Shown here in pieces: positions 13,189-15,169 of a stretch of 15,169 bases of DNA. Positions within the stretch are counted from its first letter, which is position 1. Every line of letters begins with the position of its first letter. Both the position numbers and the translations under genes were made by a program. The stretch is from DASZHA01 sp049644325. Lineage in GTDB: Bacteria; Chloroflexota; Dormibacteria; DASZGP01. The DNA lies in NCBI GenBank assembly GCA_049644325.1, contig JBARRR010000126.1, positions 1 to 15,169 on the forward strand, given 5' to 3'. The notes beneath the pieces are model-generated. The model saw only the letters and a list, made by a program, of their open reading frames with translations. It was not told the origin of the DNA and searched no databases.

Positions 13189-14865
13189 TTGCAGCATTTC
13201 GACGCGGTGATCGTGGGGTCCGGCTTCGGCGGGTCGGTGATGGCGTACCGACTGGCGGAGGCGGGATGGAGTGTATGCCTGCTCGAGCGAGGCCGCGTCT
13301 ACCCCCCGGGCTCCTTTCCTCGCAGCCCCCGTCAGATGGCCAACAACTTCTGGGACCCGAGCAAGGCCAGCTACGGCCTCTACAACATCTGGAGCTTCGG
13401 TGGCCTGGAGGCGCTGGTGTCCGCCGGGCTTGGGGGCGGCTCCCTGATCTACGCCAACGTGCTCCTCCGCAAGGACGAGAAGTGGTTCGTCCGCGGCGGC
13501 GACCAGGGCTACGCACCCTGGCCGATGTCGCGGGCCGAGCTCGACCCCCACTACGACCGCGTGGAGAGGATGCTGGCTCCGCAGGTCTTCCCCATCGACC
13601 GCGAGCCCTACGCATCGGTCCCCAAGACACAGGCCCTCAAGCACGCCGCGGAGCAGCTGGGACTGGACTGGCAGCTGCCACCGCTGGCGGTGACCTTCGC
13701 CGGCCCCGGCGAGGACCCCGTCCCTGGGGAGCCGATCGTGGAACGCCCCAACATGCACGGCCGGACGCGGTTGACCTGCCGGCTGTGTGGGGAGTGCAAC
13801 ATCGGTTGCAACTACGGCAGCAAGAACACCCTCGACTACAACTACCTGACCGAGGCGCAGAGCCTGGGGGTCGACATCCGCACCCTCTGCGAGGTTCGCG
13901 ACTTTGCGCCCGTGGCCGGAGGCGGCTACACCGTCCGCTACGTGCAGCACGAGCCGGATGTGCCCCGGGAGCAAACCGGGGGAAAGTACCTGGAACACAT
14001 CGAGCTGTCGGCGACCCACCTGGTCCTCAGCGCCGGCGCCCTCGGCTCGACCTTCCTGCTGATGAAGAACCGCGACCGGCTGCCCGCCCTCGGCGATTCG
14101 TTGGGCACCCGCTTTTGCGACAACGGCGACCTGATCACGTTCTTGCTCCGTGCCCGTGAGACAGTGGACGGCAAGAAGCGCGGTCGCGAGCTGTTTCCCG
14201 ACCACGGGCCCGTGATCACCAGCGCCATCCGCGTTCCCGACTCCCTGGATGGGGGCGACGGGCCTGGCTTCTATATCGAGGACTCCGGCTACCCCAGCTT
14301 CGCCAGCTGGATGTTCCAGGAGTCGGACGCCCCCGGGGAGGTGCTCAGGTTCACGCGCTTCGCCGGCGAGCGCATGTGGGACCGGCTCACCGGCAACGCC
14401 GAGACCAACCTGGCCGGTGAGCTGGCCGGCCTCTGGGGTGACAGCGATCTCTCCTCCACGACCCTGCCGCTGCTGGGCATGGGCCGTGACAACCCGAATG
14501 GCAAGATGCGCCTGGAGGACGGCCTGCTCGAGATTGACTGGGTCCTCGAGGACTCGCGGCCGTACTTCGAGCGGGTGCGCAACACCATGCATGACATCGC
14601 CGCAACCCTCGAGGCCGACTTCGTCGACAACCCCATCTGGTACCTCAACCGGGTCATAACCGTGCACCCGCTGGGCGGGGTGCCGATGGGCCGGGACGCC
14701 ACCGAGGGCGTCGTCGACAGCTTCGGCGAGGTCTTCGGGCACCCCGGCCTGCACGTGGCCGACGGGTCGGTGATGCCGGGTCCGGTGGGCGCCAACCCGT
14801 CCCTGACCATTGCCGCCCTGGCCGATCGCTTCGCCGAACGCATGGTGGAGCGGGGGCGGACCTGA
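13189..14865 (+). CDS. FAD-dependent GMC oxidoreductase, cholesterol-oxidase-like
   Basis: This 558-residue flavoprotein of the glucose-methanol-choline family would oxidise an alcohol, most plausibly a sterol or other bulky hydrophobic one. The Rossmann FAD motif is GSGFGG (10-15) with Glu33 as ribose ligand, and the second FAD signature is GLGGGSLIYANVL (79-91). The catalytic pair is His493 in VHPLGG and Asn536 in GANPSLTIAALADR, equivalent to His447 and Asn485 of Streptomyces cholesterol oxidase. Cysteines 197, 200, 203 and 207 (CRLCGECNIGC) form a cluster also seen in the ChoD-like branch. There is no signal peptide, so the protein is cytoplasmic. The TTG start at 13189 follows a strong GGGGGAGG (13177-13184). 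The stop overlaps the patatin gene start (ATGA). The sterol substrate is an inference. Confidence 0.88.
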   Translation: MQHFDAVIVGSGFGGSVMAYRLAEAGWSVCLLERGRVYPPGSFPRSPRQMANNFWDPSKASYGLYNIWSFGGLEALVSAGLGGGSLIYANVLLRKDEKWFVRGGDQGYAPWPMSRAELDPHYDRVERMLAPQVFPIDREPYASVPKTQALKHAAEQLGLDWQLPPLAVTFAGPGEDPVPGEPIVERPNMHGRTRLTCRLCGECNIGCNYGSKNTLDYNYLTEAQSLGVDIRTLCEVRDFAPVAGGGYTVRYVQHEPDVPREQTGGKYLEHIELSATHLVLSAGALGSTFLLMKNRDRLPALGDSLGTRFCDNGDLITFLLRARETVDGKKRGRELFPDHGPVITSAIRVPDSLDGGDGPGFYIEDSGYPSFASWMFQESDAPGEVLRFTRFAGERMWDRLTGNAETNLAGELAGLWGDSDLSSTTLPLLGMGRDNPNGKMRLEDGLLEIDWVLEDSRPYFERVRNTMHDIAATLEADFVDNPIWYLNRVITVHPLGGVPMGRDATEGVVDSFGEVFGHPGLHVADGSVMPGPVGANPSLTIAALADRFAERMVERGRT

Positions 14866-15169
14866 TGGCGGCGGACGTCACCCCGCCACCTATGCCCAGT
14901 CCGGATGCCCCCGCACCGGAGCCCCTGCCGCCGGGCAAGAAGCGGTCCCTGATCCTGGCCGGGGGTGGCATGAAGGTGGCATTCCAGGCGGGTGTGCTGC
15001 AGGTCTGGCTGGACGAGGCCGGCCTCGACTTCGACCACGCCGACGGCGCCAGCGGTGGGGTCTTTCAGCTGGCGATGTGGTGCCAGGGCATGACCGGGAC
15101 CCAGATCGCCGACAACTGGCGCGACCTCGACCCCAACATCGGCATGGAGTTCAGCTGGCGCCAGGACGC
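14865..15169 (+). CDS. Patatin-like phospholipase (3'-truncated)
   Basis: Only the first 101 codons are present; the gene runs off the right edge. After a proline-rich N-terminal stretch of about 24 residues comes the patatin signature: LILAGGGMKVAFQAGVL holds the oxyanion-hole glycines (33-35) and Lys37. GASGG (61-65) is the GxSxG nucleophile elbow with Ser63. Enzymes of this family are serine lipid acyl hydrolases using a Ser-Asp dyad; the Asp would lie beyond the window. There is no obvious signal peptide. The ATG at 14865 overlaps the GMC stop codon by one base, so the two proteins are almost certainly co-translated, which suggests a shared lipid or sterol-ester substrate. The substrate itself is unknown. 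Confidence 0.85.
   Translation, partial: MAADVTPPPMPSPDAPAPEPLPPGKKRSLILAGGGMKVAFQAGVLQVWLDEAGLDFDHADGASGGVFQLAMWCQGMTGTQIADNWRDLDPNIGMEFSWRQD

Noticed and set aside
13153..14754. 533-codon open frame on the minus strand opposite the GMC gene
   Set aside because: The plus-strand frame has unmistakable FAD and active-site motifs, and the antisense product has low-complexity Val/Gly/His composition with no recognisable domain.
1..15169. Mobile element, CRISPR array, toxin-antitoxin or phage defence locus
   Set aside because: No transposase, integrase, direct-repeat array, or small gene pair of those types was seen on either strand. The HNH gene is a family common in actinobacterial chromosomes and does not by itself indicate mobility.

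Overview
The window is 15.2 kb of GC-rich (roughly two-thirds G+C), densely coding chromosomal DNA carrying mostly conserved housekeeping genes. The order tsaE-tsaB-rimI-tsaD-groES-groEL is the arrangement known from Actinomycetota such as mycobacteria. GTG and TTG starts, a DUF222/HNH gene and apparently leaderless promoters point the same way. A Dormibacterota or Chloroflexota-like lineage is also possible; genus cannot be told from the sequence. No tRNA, rRNA, CRISPR array, insertion sequence or prophage gene is visible.

Layout: (1) 2-2529, a tightly overlapping operon: 5'-truncated tsaE, tsaB, rimI and tsaD, covering tRNA t6A37 synthesis plus N-terminal protein acetylation. (2) 2526-4598, groES-groEL behind a recognisable promoter whose start region lies in a perfect CIRCE operator, so HrcA-controlled heat-shock expression is expected; hrcA is not in the window. 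(3) 4667-10968, a second same-strand unit: a nitrilase-superfamily amidohydrolase with a probable leaderless promoter, a polytopic membrane protein of unknown function, the DNA helicase PcrA/UvrD and the NAD-dependent DNA ligase LigA, joined by overlaps or a 16-bp gap. (4) 10988-12145, a minus-strand DUF222/HNH (13E12-type) protein convergent with ligA and apparently also leaderless. (5) 12250-13103, a small VOC-fold protein and a DinB/ClbS-like four-helix protein, convergent with overlapping stop codons. (6) 13189-15169, a cholesterol-oxidase-like GMC flavoprotein translationally coupled to a patatin-like lipase that runs off the right edge.

Functionally, the left half is translation fidelity and proteostasis, and the middle is DNA repair/replication (helicase and ligase) with two metabolic or membrane passengers. 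The right end is accessory lipid or redox metabolism. I found no convincing novel defence or mobile system. The points most worth checking are the GMC-patatin pair with its cysteine cluster and a DtxR/IdeR-like half-site nearby, the degenerate HNH motif, the LigA N-terminal extension, and start codons sitting exactly 6 nt after a -10 box.
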